A stretch of 64,000 nt of DNA. Source: Pyronema omphalodes (lineage: Eukaryota; Ascomycota; Pezizomycetes; Pezizales; Pyronemataceae). How positions within the stretch are numbered: the stretch's first letter is position 1; every line of letters begins with the position of its first letter. Below, in pieces: positions 22,009 to 34,668 of the stretch. Position numbers and translations under genes: made by a program. Location of the stretch: contig JAJJXM010000001.1 of NCBI GenBank assembly GCA_024516155.1, positions 372,001-436,000 on the forward strand, read 5' to 3'. The notes under the pieces were generated by a model. That model was given only the letters and a program-made list of their open reading frames with translations, ran no database searches and was not told the origin of the DNA.

Positions 22009-23724
22009 TTCTCTCAACTTCCATCCGACCATAATTGGCCCGATGTGATTCCGTGCAACGATCTCTACGAATTTGAATAAGAAGCAACAACAAAATCCCT
22101 TTGACTTTTTTTTTATAGACCTATATATTCTTACGCTCTCTTTGGATGGGTTGGATTATGCTCCGTATTGTTTCTCTGGGCACCATCGTGTCGGGGAGTC
22201 GTCGGACAGATGGATGCCAGAAGCAAGCTCGGTGGATGCAAAAGCGGGTGTGGATGCTGCTGCTGCTATTTACCCCTGGTTGTTTATGTTTTAGTGGTAT
22301 TTCTTGCGAAGCTTGTGGAGCTTAACGAAGCCTTACGAAGCTCAAAGCGTGGGCTAGACATCGTGATGCGTCGTGGAGGATCAAAGATTTGGATTAAGAT
22401 ATTTTTCTTTTTTTGTACAATTTTTTTTTCTTCTTTCACTACAGCAAAAAAGGCAGGGGAAAAGTCAAAATGAAGAAGGCCTAGAAGCTAAGCGAAGCAG
22501 AGCAAAGCAAATCAAAAGCAAGGCAGAAGCAGAGCAAAGCAAAGCAAAAGACGAAATATGACATGCGTTTATGATTGCAATTTTTTTGTTGCGCGCGTCT
22601 AAAGTACATTAATACTGTCTACGAATCAGGTGTGCAGGTGCAGGTGAAGGCGAAGGTGAAGGCAAAGGCGATAACGGAGGCAAAGTGGAAGACGGCTTTC
22701 TTTGGTTACAACTGGCGGGTGAATACTGAAGCCTGAAGCTAGCTACTGCTGCAACCTGCGGCTGGAGTGAAGTGGAGTGGAGTTTCGACGGTTAAGGAGC
22801 GTTGTACGTGCAGCAGGCAACCAACCTAACGCCACCTTGCAGTGCTGCAAGTATAGACGCAACAAACGGGATCATGGAGAAGAGCAGATTATAGATGCGA
22901 GATGAGATGAGCTTTCAAGGGTTATGTGTGATTGCCTATTGGTGCGAATTTGGATAAGATAATATGCTTGCTAATGATTTTTGTGTGTGAGATGAAGTAT
23001 TGGATTTTTATTTTTATTATTATTGATACTTATGGTTATTATTATAGTTGTTGTAATTGGCGAGATTATGATTGTGGGTTGGCCTTTTTCTTGTAGATAT
23101 TCTTTTTTTAATTCCCATGACCTGCAACTGGATTCTTTCAGAGAGGGTTTGATTCGAACTTTTAACTTCAAACTCTTTAAATAAACTACATACATATATG
23201 GCATCTTTGAACCTTTGATACAGTAGATGTGATTGGATACAATCGAATGTTAGAAACACCGTTGAAAACTTGAAAACTTGAAACTTGAGATATGCTCGTC
23301 ACCCGCGCTTACGTAGCCTCGTAGGGCAACCGAACCTTTAACCAGGAATAAAAAAAAGAAAAATAAGATCAAATGAACTATGCATGGTACGTATAGGTAA
23401 ACTGGAGTTTATCAATTAACAATTGGTTTTTGGGTTGACATGGTACGTTTATAGCTTCCGGTATTTCTGCAGCCTGCGGATACCACTGCGGGACCTGACA
23501 ATACAATATAGCCCTGGCTACCAAGGATATAAGAAAGATTCTTAGGATCTGGCTTAATATACTTATAGTTTATATTTCTTTTATTTTTTGATCTCATTCT
23601 ATTACTTCTTCAGTTCCATATTCCTCCCCCCCCCCCCCCCCCCCCACGAGGTCCCGATCTGGATACCCGCTGATGACATTTTTTTCTGATACATAGCAGA
23701 AAAAGAAAGAATTATTGCATCTGT

Positions 23725-24030
23725 TTGTACCCTATACCCTATAACCTCTATCCTCCATCTTCCATCTTTGGTTCTATCGTCTATTTTCCACTGTATACCC
23801 TATGCCCTATACCCTCTATCTTCCATCTTCGGCTCTACCCTCTATCCTCCATCTTTTACCCTATGCCCTCTATCTTCTACCCTATACCATCTATTTTCTT
23901 CCATGCATCTTCTATCTTCCATCCTCTATCTTCCGCCGTCTATCTTGCATCTTATAAACTCTATTTTTTATCTTTTACCTTCTATCTTCTATCTTCTACC
24001 CTATGCCCTATACCCTCTATCTTCTTGCAG
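23725..24030. repeat. Degenerate pyrimidine-rich repeat field
   Basis: Many imperfect copies of units such as CTCTATCTTCCATCTT and CCCTATACCCTCTATCTT follow each other, with almost all purines on one strand as single A or G. Such strand-asymmetric tracts can form triplex DNA. Confidence 0.75.
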
Positions 24031-25943
24031 GGCTTATGCACCTTAGTAATGTGACAAATTTACTAAGAAACCTTCCGATCCACAGAATTACCACGCACCA
24101 TTCACTCACTCACCAGTCACTCACGCACCAATAACTCACGTACCAATAACCCAAGCACTACTGTTTCTTGTAGAATTTTGTTCCTTGTCTTCTCGTGTTA
24201 TCGCAATGCCGTGGATTAGGAATTGAGTATTGGGTATTGGATATTGCTGCGGGTTATCAGCTATTGTTTATGTCTTAGTTATAGTTGGATAGTCAGATAG
24301 GTAGTCAGACTGTCAGATAGGTAGTCAGACTATCATACAGGTATGTAGTCAGATTGTCAGATTATCTATTCTGACCCTCCCCAGTCCCCCTCACCCCGCC
24401 CCGCCATATATCATGCATGCTATGTATGTGGTATATTGCTTATTGAAGCCACTGAATCATATGATAATGTACAGATGGAACATTTTTACCTTCTTCATCA
24501 GCTGTAGTAACATTCTCAGGTTACAGATTTTGCTGCTTACCGTAACTGTAACACCGACCGAGGTAAAACAATATAAACCTAGAAACTCTAAGTTACAATC
24601 CACAAGTCCGGTGATTTGTATGAGTTACCTTGCTTATATACCTTGCTTAAACCCCAGAAACCTTTCAGAACTTAAAAACAAGAAATCCTGCTTGCATCGA
24701 TATTGAAGCACAAACATAAACATAAACATACATACGGATAGATGATAAGTTATAACTTGTAACTTATAACCGTATACAGCTGAATGAGCAGTTAAATCCC
24801 TTTGGTGAGAATGGTTTACTGTTTCTGTCTGAGTTTTGAGTTCTTGAGTTTCTGGGTAGCTGCAGCCTGCAGATTACCGGAGATCAATGATTCTGTACGA
24901 TGTATGATGTATGAAGGGATGCAGGTTTATCAAGAAATGTCAAATGGCAAATGGGAATGCGAAATCCGGACGATTCTTTTTTTTCTTTTTGCAGCGCGGT
25001 AAGAATTCAAGAACTTTGAATTTCGATTTAAATTTTTTATCTTCACTAGAGTCTAGAGTCGGCCAGCGTCGGCTGGGATAAACTTCATATATATACCATC
25101 AACCGCATCACTACTGTATTTACATATATCAACAGTATTTATCGACCCTGATTTTCTTTTTTTTTTTCTATCCAGAAGTTGCAATGGTTTTCAGTTAGCA
25201 TGGCCGAAGTCAATAAACCTAGTGTCCTAGACTAAACCGCACGGACCATACCTAAGTCTCAAGGTACTTATCATATACTACGCACCGTCATACCGTCATA
25301 CCGTCGTACCGTCATACCGTAGTACCGTATCACCGTAGCACCCCCTTAACCTTAGGTCCTTAGCTCTTTAGCTCCTAGCGTACCTGGTACCATAGTATAC
25401 CTAGGACCCCCTAATCATCGGTTAATAGTTATCAACTTATGTACCATCTTGGCGAGCTGTAGATTTTTCTCCTTTCCTGAGTGAAGATACGGGATATATA
25501 GAATCTGTGATGTCATCCAAGAGCAAAAATAAGAGCGGCAGCCGGAGCAAGAGCAAAGGCAAGAGCAGGAGCAGGAGCAAGAGCAGGAGCAAGAGCAGGA
25601 GAAATATTTACAGCAGCGTATATACCACAGTACCATAACTTGTCTTATATACCGGAGTCATGTGCTTAGCTGCTAAAGTAAAGTAAAGTTTCGGTAGTTA
25701 TGAATTGGTGCTATATACTTGGGTATAGGTAAGTATAAAGTTAACTTATGTAACCAACGAAAGGAAACATGGTTACGGTCATCCGTTATTCTTGTATGTA
25801 TACATACATACTATCGAAAATTGGTGCTTTACATACCACCCCCCCCCCCCCCCCCCCGAAACTCTGGGTTTTGTGATAAGTTGGATCTACAGGTTAATTA
25901 CTTATCCGATATCGGGATTGTGATGATGATAATGATACCCCTT

Positions 25944-26075
25944 TATATCCCTATATTCCTATATCCCTATATCCCTATATCCCTATATCCCTATATCCCT
26001 ATATCCCTATATTCCTATATCCCTATATCCCTATATTCCTATATTCCTATCATATCCCTATATTCCTATCACTCG
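25944..26075. repeat. 8-bp minisatellite CCCTATAT
   Basis: About a dozen copies of CCCTATAT with occasional C-to-T variants (TTCCTATA). It reads as Ile-Pro/Leu-Tyr repeats in a plus-strand frame, which I regard as spurious. Confidence 0.9.
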
Positions 26076-26290
26076 ATACCCTATGCCCCATGCCCTGTGT
26101 TCTCCGTTCCGTCCAGTATCAAAGCATCATGACAGTCCAAGCCCGAGCCCGAGTAGTCCATTGTTCCGTAAACCAACGCTATTCTACTACTGTACTGTAC
26201 AGTATATGTATGGAGCTACATACATACAGTAATAACACGGGCCGCTTGTCATCGGCCCGCCGCATATTCGGAACCAGTTATTGGAAAATT

Positions 26291-26398
26291 GGAATATTAG
26301 AACATTGGAATATTAGAACATTGGAATATTAGAACATTGGAATATTAGAACATTGGAATATTAGAACATTGGAATATTAGAACATTGGAATATTAGAA
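26291..26398. repeat. 16-bp minisatellite GGAATATTAGAACATT
   Basis: About six and a half near-identical head-to-tail copies. The array runs directly into the C-rich block beginning near 26397. Confidence 0.92.
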
Positions 26399-26535
26399 CC
26401 CCAGAACCCCAGAACCCAAAACCCCAAAACCCCAGAACCCAGAACCTCAAAACCCCAAAACCCCAAAACCTCCAAGCAACCCCAAAAGCAACCCCAAAAC
26501 CCCAACACCTCCAACTTCCAACCCCCCCAAAAGCC
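26397..26535. repeat. C-rich AACCCCAAAACCCC-like repeat block
   Basis: Irregular alternation of AACCCC, CAGAACCCC and AAAACCCC. It is telomere-like in composition but is not the usual fungal CCCTAA repeat, and single-copy genes follow on both sides, so it is internal. Confidence 0.75.
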
Positions 26536-27746
26536 ATAAACCTTTATTACGATGCATTATGTATTATGCATATATAAACCTCCCATCCATCTCATCCAAC
26601 CTCCCATCCAGCCCATCCAACCATCCCCCCCCCCCCCCCCCCAACCATCCACCTAACCCAACCAGGACCCAACCAGTCAAGCCGCACAGACATTCTTATT
26701 AGGGCCGAACCGGCCAAGCAGATGTTATTTCCCGCTATAACATATACATATCTGCTAAAACGACTGTAGCTGCTAACAACTGTAGTGTTTATGGTGAACT
26801 AGTGTTTACGGTGAACTAGGTGAACTACGGTTCGGGATGTTTTATGGTACCGATATTGATGCACGGACGGGTGGTTTCGGGCCGGGTGGGGATGGGTGTT
26901 GATGGATTAATGGATTAAGGGATTAATGGATTAAGGGGTTGAGTGCGCAGTGCTTAGTGCTAAGGATGGGCTATGGAATATGGACTATGGGCCGAGAGGG
27001 GGGGGGGGGGGGGGGGTGAGGATGAAACGGGGTAACTGATGAAACGGGGTAACTGATGACTGATGACTGATGAAAGATGCAACGAGGGCTAAGGATGAAA
27101 CTAGTGCTAAGGATAAAAGGTTAGTTGGATGTGATTTCAATATTCTGGTTATTAAATTTTATTAACGCTGAAAATATTTTTTGTCGACGAAAAAATTGTA
27201 CACAGCCTCTGGAGACTGGTACTGGAGTAAAATTAAGGGTAGGATAACAGCAAAGATAACAAGACCAGTACATAATACTAGAGGATAATTCCTATTTGTT
27301 TAATTTTGGGTAGGATTTATACATTTTCAGTTACTGTAAACCCCACAGAAACAGTAAACAGTTGTTTTTTTATTTGTATGGGTCAAACATTGCGTGTCCG
27401 CTTCATCAATTTCAAGTGTGTCGAGAATATGTACTAAAGCAACTCATTCACGGCACCATACTCGGAGGACTAAAAGATGATGAACGAACAGAAAAAAAAC
27501 CAAAGGTGAATTCTAACACAACACAACACAAAAATCCAAAAATACACTTGAACACTCTTAAATACCATACCGCCTCTATCTGGATATCATCATTCTACAT
27601 CATCTTGGAAATTTCGACATTCTTCATCTTCGTCTTCAGCCTTGCACCTTTACTGCTCTTTCGAGTCTCTTGCTACTTGTTCTCCACTCGTAACCACCCT
27701 CACCCCCCACCATCGTAACTCCCCCTTGTGACTCCCCTTTGACGCT

Positions 27747-30292
27747 TTACTTCTTCTCTGTCTTCTCTGTCTTCTCCTCCGCCTTATCCTCCGCCAACTC
27801 CTTCTCTAAAACCTCATCTCCCAAAGCCTGTCCATTTCCAGGCGTCGTCTCCTGAGCTGCCCACAACCTCGAATAAACACCCCCAGCATTCACCAACTTA
27901 TCATGAGTACCCGGGCGTTCCGCCACAGTTCCGTTTTCAAGAACAATAATCTGATCAGCATCGAAAATCGTCCTGAGTCTATGAGCGATGAAGACATTTG
28001 TTCGCTGCTTCTCTTTCAGAATAGAGGTGATGTTGCTCATTAATGCTTGCTCGGTGTGTGTGTCTAAGGCGGAGGTCTGCGGGTTTGTTGGTTAGCATCC
28101 TCATCATGTTTCTTTGATTCTTTTCAATCTAATATTCTTCCTGGAGCTTAAACCCCAAGAGGCTTTTCCCAAGCAGCACAGAAAGGAAAAAGAAAAAACT
28201 TACAGCCTCATCAAAAAACAGCAACGCGGGATCCTTCAACAAAACTCTCGCCATGGCCAATCTCTGTTTCTCTCCACCACTAATCATCATACCCCTCTCT
28301 CCGACCATAGTCTGGTAACCTGATGGGAACTTTTCGATGGTTTCATGGATCTTTGCTCTTTTACTAACAGCAAGGATTTCTTCTTCGCTAGCGTCAATAC
28401 GTCCATAACGAATGTTGTGTTCAATGGTGTTGTTGAAGAGAGGTGTGTCCTGAGGAACGACACCAATTGCTCGGCGGAGAGACTCGATGGAGACGTGGCG
28501 GATGTCTTGGCCGTCGATTAAGATACGGCCGGAGTCGACGTCGTAGAATCGGAAGAGGAGACGGAGGATAGTGGATTTACTAGGTGGGTATTAGCGGGTT
28601 GTTTGAGAGGAAGGCTTTATTTGGGCCTTGTCAAGCTGAGTGACATTGGGAGTGACAAACTTACCCGCAACCAGAAGGTCCAACGACGGCGGTTTTCTTA
28701 CCCCCGGGAATGGTGAAAGAGACGTTCTTAAGAATGGGACGGTCCTTGTGGTATCCAAAGGTAACATTCTCAAACTTAATCTCTCCACCCTTCAAGGCAA
28801 TAGGTGGGGCGTTGGGGATATCCTTAACCGCGACATTCACCTTCTGAAGATTGAACAGTGTTTCCATATCCAACAAACTCTGTCGTAACTCCCTGTAAAC
28901 TGATCCAAGGAAGTTCAACGGCACCGAAAGCTGGAAGACGAGCTGGTTAACCATAACCAAATCTCCAACCGTAAGAGTTCCGGCCACAACACCCTGACAG
29001 GCAAGGTACATCATAGCAGTCAAAGCCGAAGAGAAGATGATATTCTGTCCGGAGTTCAAGAAAGCCAATGAGGTGGCGACTTTGATGGAGGCCTTTTCGT
29101 AACCCTTTAATGCGGCATCGTAGCGGCCGACTTCGAATTTCTCGTTATTGAAGTACTTCACTGCTTCGTAGTTGATCAAAGAATCAACGGCAACTGTAGC
29201 ACCTTTGTTGTCGGCGGCGTTCATTTGTTTCCGGAACTTTGTGCGCCAGGAGGTGGTAATAATTGTGAAGGCGGTATAAGCGGCCATTGTAGCGGCGGTT
29301 ACAGCGGCAAAGGATGCGCCGTAGTTGTAGGTCTGCGTCAGAATCACTGTCAGCTTCGATTCATGCGTTATGGCTCGCTCTTACTTGCTATCGCAAGCTA
29401 ACCCCCAAGGTGTTCTAGACAACATACCAAAATACCGCAAACCATCGTAACCTCCAGAAAAATAGGCACAATATGAAACAGCATACTAGTCAGCAAGAAG
29501 CTGATACCCTTTGTACCTCTATCAATAGCTCTTGTAAGACCTCCAGTTTGTCTACTCAAATGAAAGTTGAGGTCTAGTCGTAATAAGTGGTCGAAGACAT
29601 TGCAGGCGACTTTTCGAATTGCTGTTTGTGCTACGGTTGCGAATACTGCGTTTCTAATCTCCTGGAATGCGGTGGATCCGACTCGTGCAAGCCCGTCTTT
29701 GTGAGTCTCTCCGGTCAGTTGGGGTTATGAAGTGGTAAGGAAATCGGTATCGGGCTTACAAGCTACTATTACTGAGCCGGCGGCGGTCCAAACGGTACCT
29801 CCCATAGTGAGGAAATCAACGTTCATGTTGTCGACAATAGTTTTGAAGAAGAAGGGTACTTGGACGCTCAGAACCTATGTGACCACCTTGAGCTTCCCAC
29901 CAGTAGCAAGGAGTAGATATCCACACCTTTGCAGCAACCAGTAAACCTAGAGAAAGTCCGACCCGGATCTTGATCCCTAAACTATCCTTCGGCCATAAAT
30001 ACCTCGACATTTCCTTTATAATTCCCCAATCTGCCTTTCTCTGCGCAGCCGCGGTAACATTTGCCTCCGCCAAAAGATCCTTCGGTTGGATTGCGCCATT
30101 CTTGATTATCTTTGTTGCCTCCGCCTTCGCATCAAGTTTCGCCTGGATATTATTCGGAGCTGTAGGTGGGATTGGAAGGTATCTGAAAGGCGGGGTTGCA
30201 ATGAATAGTCGTGTTGGAGGTCGTAATCTTATAGAGCTCACGGTTAATGGCCGTGGCCTCGTAAGCGTGCGAAAGACGCACGACGAGAGCAT
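27747..30292 (-). CDS. ATM1: Mitochondrial ABC transporter for Fe-S/glutathione export
   Basis: Atm1 is the half-size inner-membrane ABC exporter that supplies a sulphur compound from the matrix for cytosolic Fe-S assembly. Minus-strand exons are 30292-29927, 29874-29760, 29696-29428, 29332-28665, 28579-28204 and 28076-27747, in frame, giving 707 aa. The N-terminus is rich in Arg, Ser and Pro like a mitochondrial presequence. The membrane domain contains [20 protein letters not shown], diagnostic of Atm1. The ATPase domain has the Walker A loop GPSGCGKST split by intron 4, [12 protein letters not shown] as signature, FFDEATSALDT as Walker B and IAHRL as H-loop. The C-terminal tail is Glu/Lys-rich. 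The exon 2/3 junction was placed at 29696 because it alone gives the frame and the family sequence [19 protein letters not shown]; two nearer AGs fail. It is divergent from AIM24. Confidence 0.94.
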
Positions 30293-30873
30293 CGTTTGGT
30301 GATGGAAACCTTGAGCATTTCATTTCGTCAGGCTGGCTGTTCTATTGGGAAAGATGTCAGTTGGGTGCGTACCTCACATATGCTGGTGTTGGTTGGACTG
30401 TAGCTATGGATGCACTCGTGTGTTAAATATGGGGTAAGACGGCGGTACACACTAGAGACCGGTAGACTCGGTGATGCGGGAACGCGACAAGTGGGGGAGG
30501 TCCGATGAAAGAGCGAAGCCGGCCGCGGGATGACGCAAGGCGGATATTTGGCGAGTGATGAGTGTAATCATTTTGTTTATTTTTTTTTTTTTTCAAAAAG
30601 AAATTTCATTGAAGCAAGAAAAAATCCCATAAATAATTGTAGTGGATAATATGGCCGATTTTGAAATTATCTAATTGCACCGCTCGTGCTCGTGCTCGTG
30701 CTCATTCAAGCGAAAAAGCTTACAGTACAACCTTAACGTACCCGTCCCGCCGACGTCACTCGCTGAGCCTCACGAAAAAGCGGCAGATAGCCAGCAACGA
30801 ACCGGTGCAGCAGCTCGTGATCTCGACAACCGCAACGACAAACCAACAAATCTTAACCAATTCAATGTCATAA
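30293..30873. promoter_or_regulatory. Divergent promoter region ATM1/AIM24
   Basis: 581 bp between two divergent genes for mitochondrial proteins. It includes a T-rich tract near 30580, a hexamer repeat TGCTCG (about four copies, 30676-30703), and GC-rich stretches near 30520. Co-regulation of the pair is plausible but not shown by the sequence. Confidence 0.5.
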
Positions 30874-32272
30874 ATGGCCACATTTATGCGAACAGTACGA
30901 ATCTCACGTCGTGGGCTTGCGCCTGCAACAATCGCAGCCCGCCGTGTCCATATCGCCGCTACTCCAAGCATCACCAGCATCTCCGGCCTTGTCGACCTCA
31001 GCAAACAAACCCGCGCAATTCCCAAGCTCTCTGGAACTGGACCTTTCCCCGCAGGTATATACTCTCTAATCCAACTACCATTCTTCACCTATAGTCTACC
31101 TTTATAATCCCCCCTTCATCCCATCTTCCAATTGCCCGAGCTTCTTCGGAACAACCACCTTCAAACAGGACCTCTGCTAACTATAACTTCCAGAATGTAC
31201 CTTCGAAATCCTCGGCACCCCGCACTCCATGCTCTCCGTGTCCCTCCCCGCCTCCTCGAATCTCTACACCCGACGCGGTACCCTCCTCGGCCTCAACGGG
31301 CGTCCCTCCGACACAACCAGCACCCTCTCCCTGCTCTCCCCCCTCCGACGTATCCCCCAAGGCATCCCGTTCCTCTACCAAAAAATCACCTCCACCTCTC
31401 CCCTGACCTGCCTAATCTCCACCAACACCCCAAACACAACCTTCTGCGTCCTCTCCCTCGACGGAACCGCCGACTGGACCATCACGCAACCCGACGCCCT
31501 CCTAGCATGGTCCGGCCACAGTCTCGTCATGAAGCCACGGGAGGTGATGGGACGGGGATTAGTCGCCTTAATCGGCCGAGGCCAAGTCTATCAACTACAA
31601 TTAAAAGAAGGGGAAGAATTCATAATCCACGACCGTAGCCTTCTAGCGTACAGTGCAGCAGGGCAGCATCCCACAACCCAGCGATTAGCCATGACACAAA
31701 TGCGATTCCAGATCCCCTACATCAACTTTTCTCTCCAAGAGCAACTAGGAAAAGTTGACTTAGTCCAACAAATCAGGGCTTCGGGAGCTTGGAAGGCTGC
31801 TGCAAAGGCTTGGTGGAAGTTAAAGGTTGCCGTTCAGGGTGATCGTCAGTTTAGGAAGTTTTATGGACCGGTGACTATCTTGTTACAGTCGAGAACTGGA
31901 AATAGATGGAAGGATATGATCTCGAAGGAGGAAGTTGGGGAATTGGCAGATCTTGAAACTGGGGCTTTGGCAAGACAGTTCAAGGCACCTGCACCGGCAC
32001 CTACACCAGCACCAGCTGCAATCAAGACAGCTGTAAACAAGGCAACCCCAGTAGCCCACAAAGCTACCGAGGTAGCAAAAGATGCATTAATCGAAGGCAA
32101 AGGAAAAGTCGAAGACCTGGTAGAGAAAGTTGTAGCAGAAGATAAAGCATCGACGAAATCCGCAGAGACAGTAGTAGTTAGGAGGTCACATGCTGGAACA
32201 TTGAAGAGGGTTATTGTTAAAGATGGAAAGGTTGAGTTTGAGGATTCGGATTTTAGTGAGTTCCGGAAATAA
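30874..32272 (+). CDS. AIM24: Altered inheritance of mitochondria protein 24
   Basis: Aim24 is a mitochondrial inner-membrane protein that supports MICOS and respiratory-chain integrity. Exons are 30874-31054 and 31194-32272, giving 419 aa. The N-terminus (MATFMRTVRISRRGLAPATI) is Arg- and Ser-rich and acid-free, as in a matrix-targeting sequence. The AIM24 beta-rich core is clear: FEILGTPHSMLSVSLPASSN, LYTRRGTLLGLNG, GIPFLYQKITSTSPLTCLIS and DALLAWSGHSLVMKP. After about residue 315 an Ala/Pro/Lys-rich linker and a charged C-terminus follow, less conserved in the family. The 139-bp intron has a GTATAT donor and CAG acceptor, and splicing restores codon phase exactly. Confidence 0.93.
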
Positions 32273-32820
32273 ATGAGAATGGGGTGGGTGAGCGGGTGGG
32301 TGGGGAAGGTGGGGGGAGGTAGGTGAGGGGGGGTTGTATATTATGAATTGTTGCTTGGTAGGATAGGGGACGGCCAGCTTTACAAGGTCAAGTCAAGGTT
32401 GCGTAAAAAGTTGATGTTTTGTTGTTAACTTCATGGATTGGTTGAAAAAATTTTATTTTTTTGTAGCAAGGTGAGTAGTGGGGGGTTGGATTAATAGAGA
32501 TGATGAAGAGGAATTTCTCAGAGATACTTATCTATCGGGATTTGTGATTCCAAATTTTGTGATTTATGGATTGATCATTGATCATTGGTACGAAATTTAC
32601 ATGGTATGGTGGGTTTAGATTCACATGGATAATCTCTGCTTGAAACAAAAGAAAAAAAAAGCGCTTGACTAAAAAAAAAAGATATTTCCGCAAAGGGTAT
32701 CTCATTGGGTTATCATAATGCGGAATATCTAAAAGTACAAAAACTAGACTATTGATTCCCATCCTTGTATGCCTGATATGCCACCGACTTCACTCCAGCC
32801 CCAACCAACATTTTCCTATA
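32273..32820. other. Convergent 3' region AIM24/RPN9
   Basis: 548 bp, G-rich at first (GGTGGGTGGG-like stretch at 32280-32335) and then A/T-rich. It should contain both polyadenylation regions. No gene is seen. Confidence 0.6.
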
Positions 32821-34047
32821 TTACGCAGTAGTACCCTCCTTCAGCTGCTTCTGCATGTGATGATTCAACTCACTAACGCTAGCGTCCCACTCCATAAGTC
32901 TCTTCCTCATACCCTCAATCTGATTTCTATCAAGAACCTTAGGCTGAACCCAAGTTATTCTTGCAATTCCAGCAACCTGATCAATAGAACCCCTAATAAG
33001 TCCCTCCGAGAGTGCTTTCATGAGAAGATATTCCACCTCCTGGAAACTAACACCGGTCTCAGAAACAATTGTAGAAAAGCTCAAAGCACGGTCAGAAGGA
33101 GGTCTGCGGAAAACAGACTCAGTTAATGCCGACAAACACAGCTTTTCCCTAAGAAACTGCTGCTTGTGTTTGAAAAGCTCCTGTTTATCGAAGTGTCCTA
33201 ATAAGGAGTTGTATTTTCCGAGGTCTCCAGCGTTAAATGCGAATAAAAGGTCACGGATCCATGCGTGTTCAGTGTCGACGAGGGAATCCAAGATAGGGTG
33301 CATCAACAGCTCTCCAAAGTTGAAGATCTTCTCTGAAAGTAAGGCAGAGATAGACAAGTTGTAAGCAAGCTCGGTTTGCTTTTCCTTGGGAAGCTCGTTG
33401 GATTGAACGCAAGCTAAGTAGAGAAGGGCGTTCTTGTAGTAGGCGGAAAACTCCCGCTTGGTACTGTAGTAGTCGCTGTTGACACGGTAGAAAGAGGCGT
33501 GGACAATCGATTCTACACTGTCGAATTTGTCAAGAGTTTTTTCGGCTTCGTCGAGAGCTTGGCGAGCTCCTTCGGTGTCGAGAAGGCAGAGCTTGATGCG
33601 GGCAACCTCGACAGTGGCGTAAACCCACGCATCTTGAGAGTCCTTGTTGTTTACTTTCTTGGTGATGTTTTGGAGGAAGGAAAGAGCCTCATTGTAGTCT
33701 GTATAGATTGTTAGCTATTTGAGGGATGAAAGCTTGATGGGGTTGATGAATGGTAGTCTGTGGAGCACACCTTTGCATTGCTGACTTGCGGCAAGACCAA
33801 GTTCTACAAGCTTAAGCTGGTTAATCTTGTCTGCAAATCTAAGAACAAAGTTCTTGAAGACTTCTAATCTCATAGGACCAGAAGCGGGGTCCTTAAAAAA
33901 GTCGTCCAAAGAGTTGGTAAGCTGATGCCATAGTTTACGGTCCCAGAAGTCTTCGAAATCTAGAAAGAAGTGTTGCAGCTCTGGGGGAGCATGTTCATCG
34001 CGTTGTTGAGCAAGGAACTCCGGGATTGGCTTGGGGTCGATATCCAT
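32821..34047 (-). CDS. RPN9: 26S proteasome regulatory subunit Rpn9 (PSMD13)
   Basis: Rpn9 is a PCI-domain subunit of the proteasome lid in the cytosol and nucleus. Exons on the minus strand are 34047-33771 and 33698-32821, in frame, giving 384 aa, typical for the family. The N-terminus (PIPEFLAQQRDEHAPPEL, then HFFLDFEDFWDRKLWHQLT) and the following KINQLKLVELGLAASQQ match Rpn9. The central part is a helical repeat region. The C-terminal PCI winged-helix segment, near residues 270-365, includes ALSFSTIVSETGVSFQEVEY, LLMKALSEGLIRGSIDQVAG and ITWVQPKVLDRNQI. The only intron has a GTGTGC donor and ACAG acceptor. Confidence 0.95.
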
Positions 34048-34668
34048 TGTGTTTTGAATCTGATGCGGATGCGAAGATGGTGGATAGACGCGTTTGAAGG
34101 ATGCGGATAGGATATCGCGGGGTGATTATGGTGATGCGATTAGGTCGGAGGTGAAGCTTGGAGGCTCAAATTGTCTATGCCGCTATTGTCGACATGCTTG
34201 TGTTACATCTCACCTAACCCTCCCCACCACCCCGCCTTGACGCTAGAGCGCGGGTTGATCTGCACCCCGCTGAATAGACCTGCCGTCAAGAACCGCCGTC
34301 AAGAGTCAAGACCAGCTTTCACAGATTTTTGTGAACCGATGCAAGTATCTGGACGAAACGAAAGTGTTTGTGTTTCGGCAAGTTTTACTGTAAGTTAATT
34401 TTACCAAGTATCACTCCGCAGTTGTAGAATCACCGTAGAATTCACGCTTGACAATGAAATCAAATGGTATTGTAAACAGAGTACTCTCATCGTATCTTAG
34501 CAATCATTACTGTATCAACCGCTATACTCTCGATGTATCAAAATTCAGCTCCCTTCCTCTTATTGCTATTGCTCATTCCCAATCCATTCCAAATTTCTAT
34601 AAAAGTACAGACTCCTGTTGTTCTCCCATTTCCCATATATCCTTCCCTATATTTTTCCCGCTCTCCTT
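34048..34668. other. Intergenic: RPN9 promoter and YSH1 3' flank
   Basis: 621 bp between two minus-strand genes. The half near 34050-34250 precedes RPN9 and should hold its promoter; the T/C-rich half near 34540-34668 is the 3' flank of YSH1. No gene is seen. Confidence 0.55.

Larger units (their letters stand above)
22009..27746. other. 5.7-kb gene desert with tandem repeats and homopolymer runs
   Basis: No gene is supported. It holds AAGCA-type repeats (22490-22550), a long pyrimidine-rich repeat field (23720-24030), CCGTCATA 8-mers (25283-25330), AAGAGCAGGAGC hexamer repeats (25520-25605), a TATATCCC array, a 16-mer array and a C-rich CCCCAAAA-like block. Perfect C runs lie at 23626-23645, 25839-25857 and 26625-26642, and a G run at 26998-27016. 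The last few hundred bases are the 3' flank of ATM1; a 118-codon frame at 27362-27718 has no support. Confidence 0.6.

Noticed and set aside
26397..26535. Possible telomeric repeat
   Set aside because: Units are irregular AACCCC/AAAACCCC, not the fungal CCCTAA repeat, and single-copy genes follow on both sides.
27362..27718. 118-codon plus-strand frame downstream of ATM1
   Set aside because: No homology, no splice context, T-rich composition, and it lies in the ATM1 3' flank.
29696..29760. Alternative AG acceptors for ATM1 intron 2
   Set aside because: The first gives an immediate TAG and the second the wrong frame; only the third, after AAAG, restores the family sequence.
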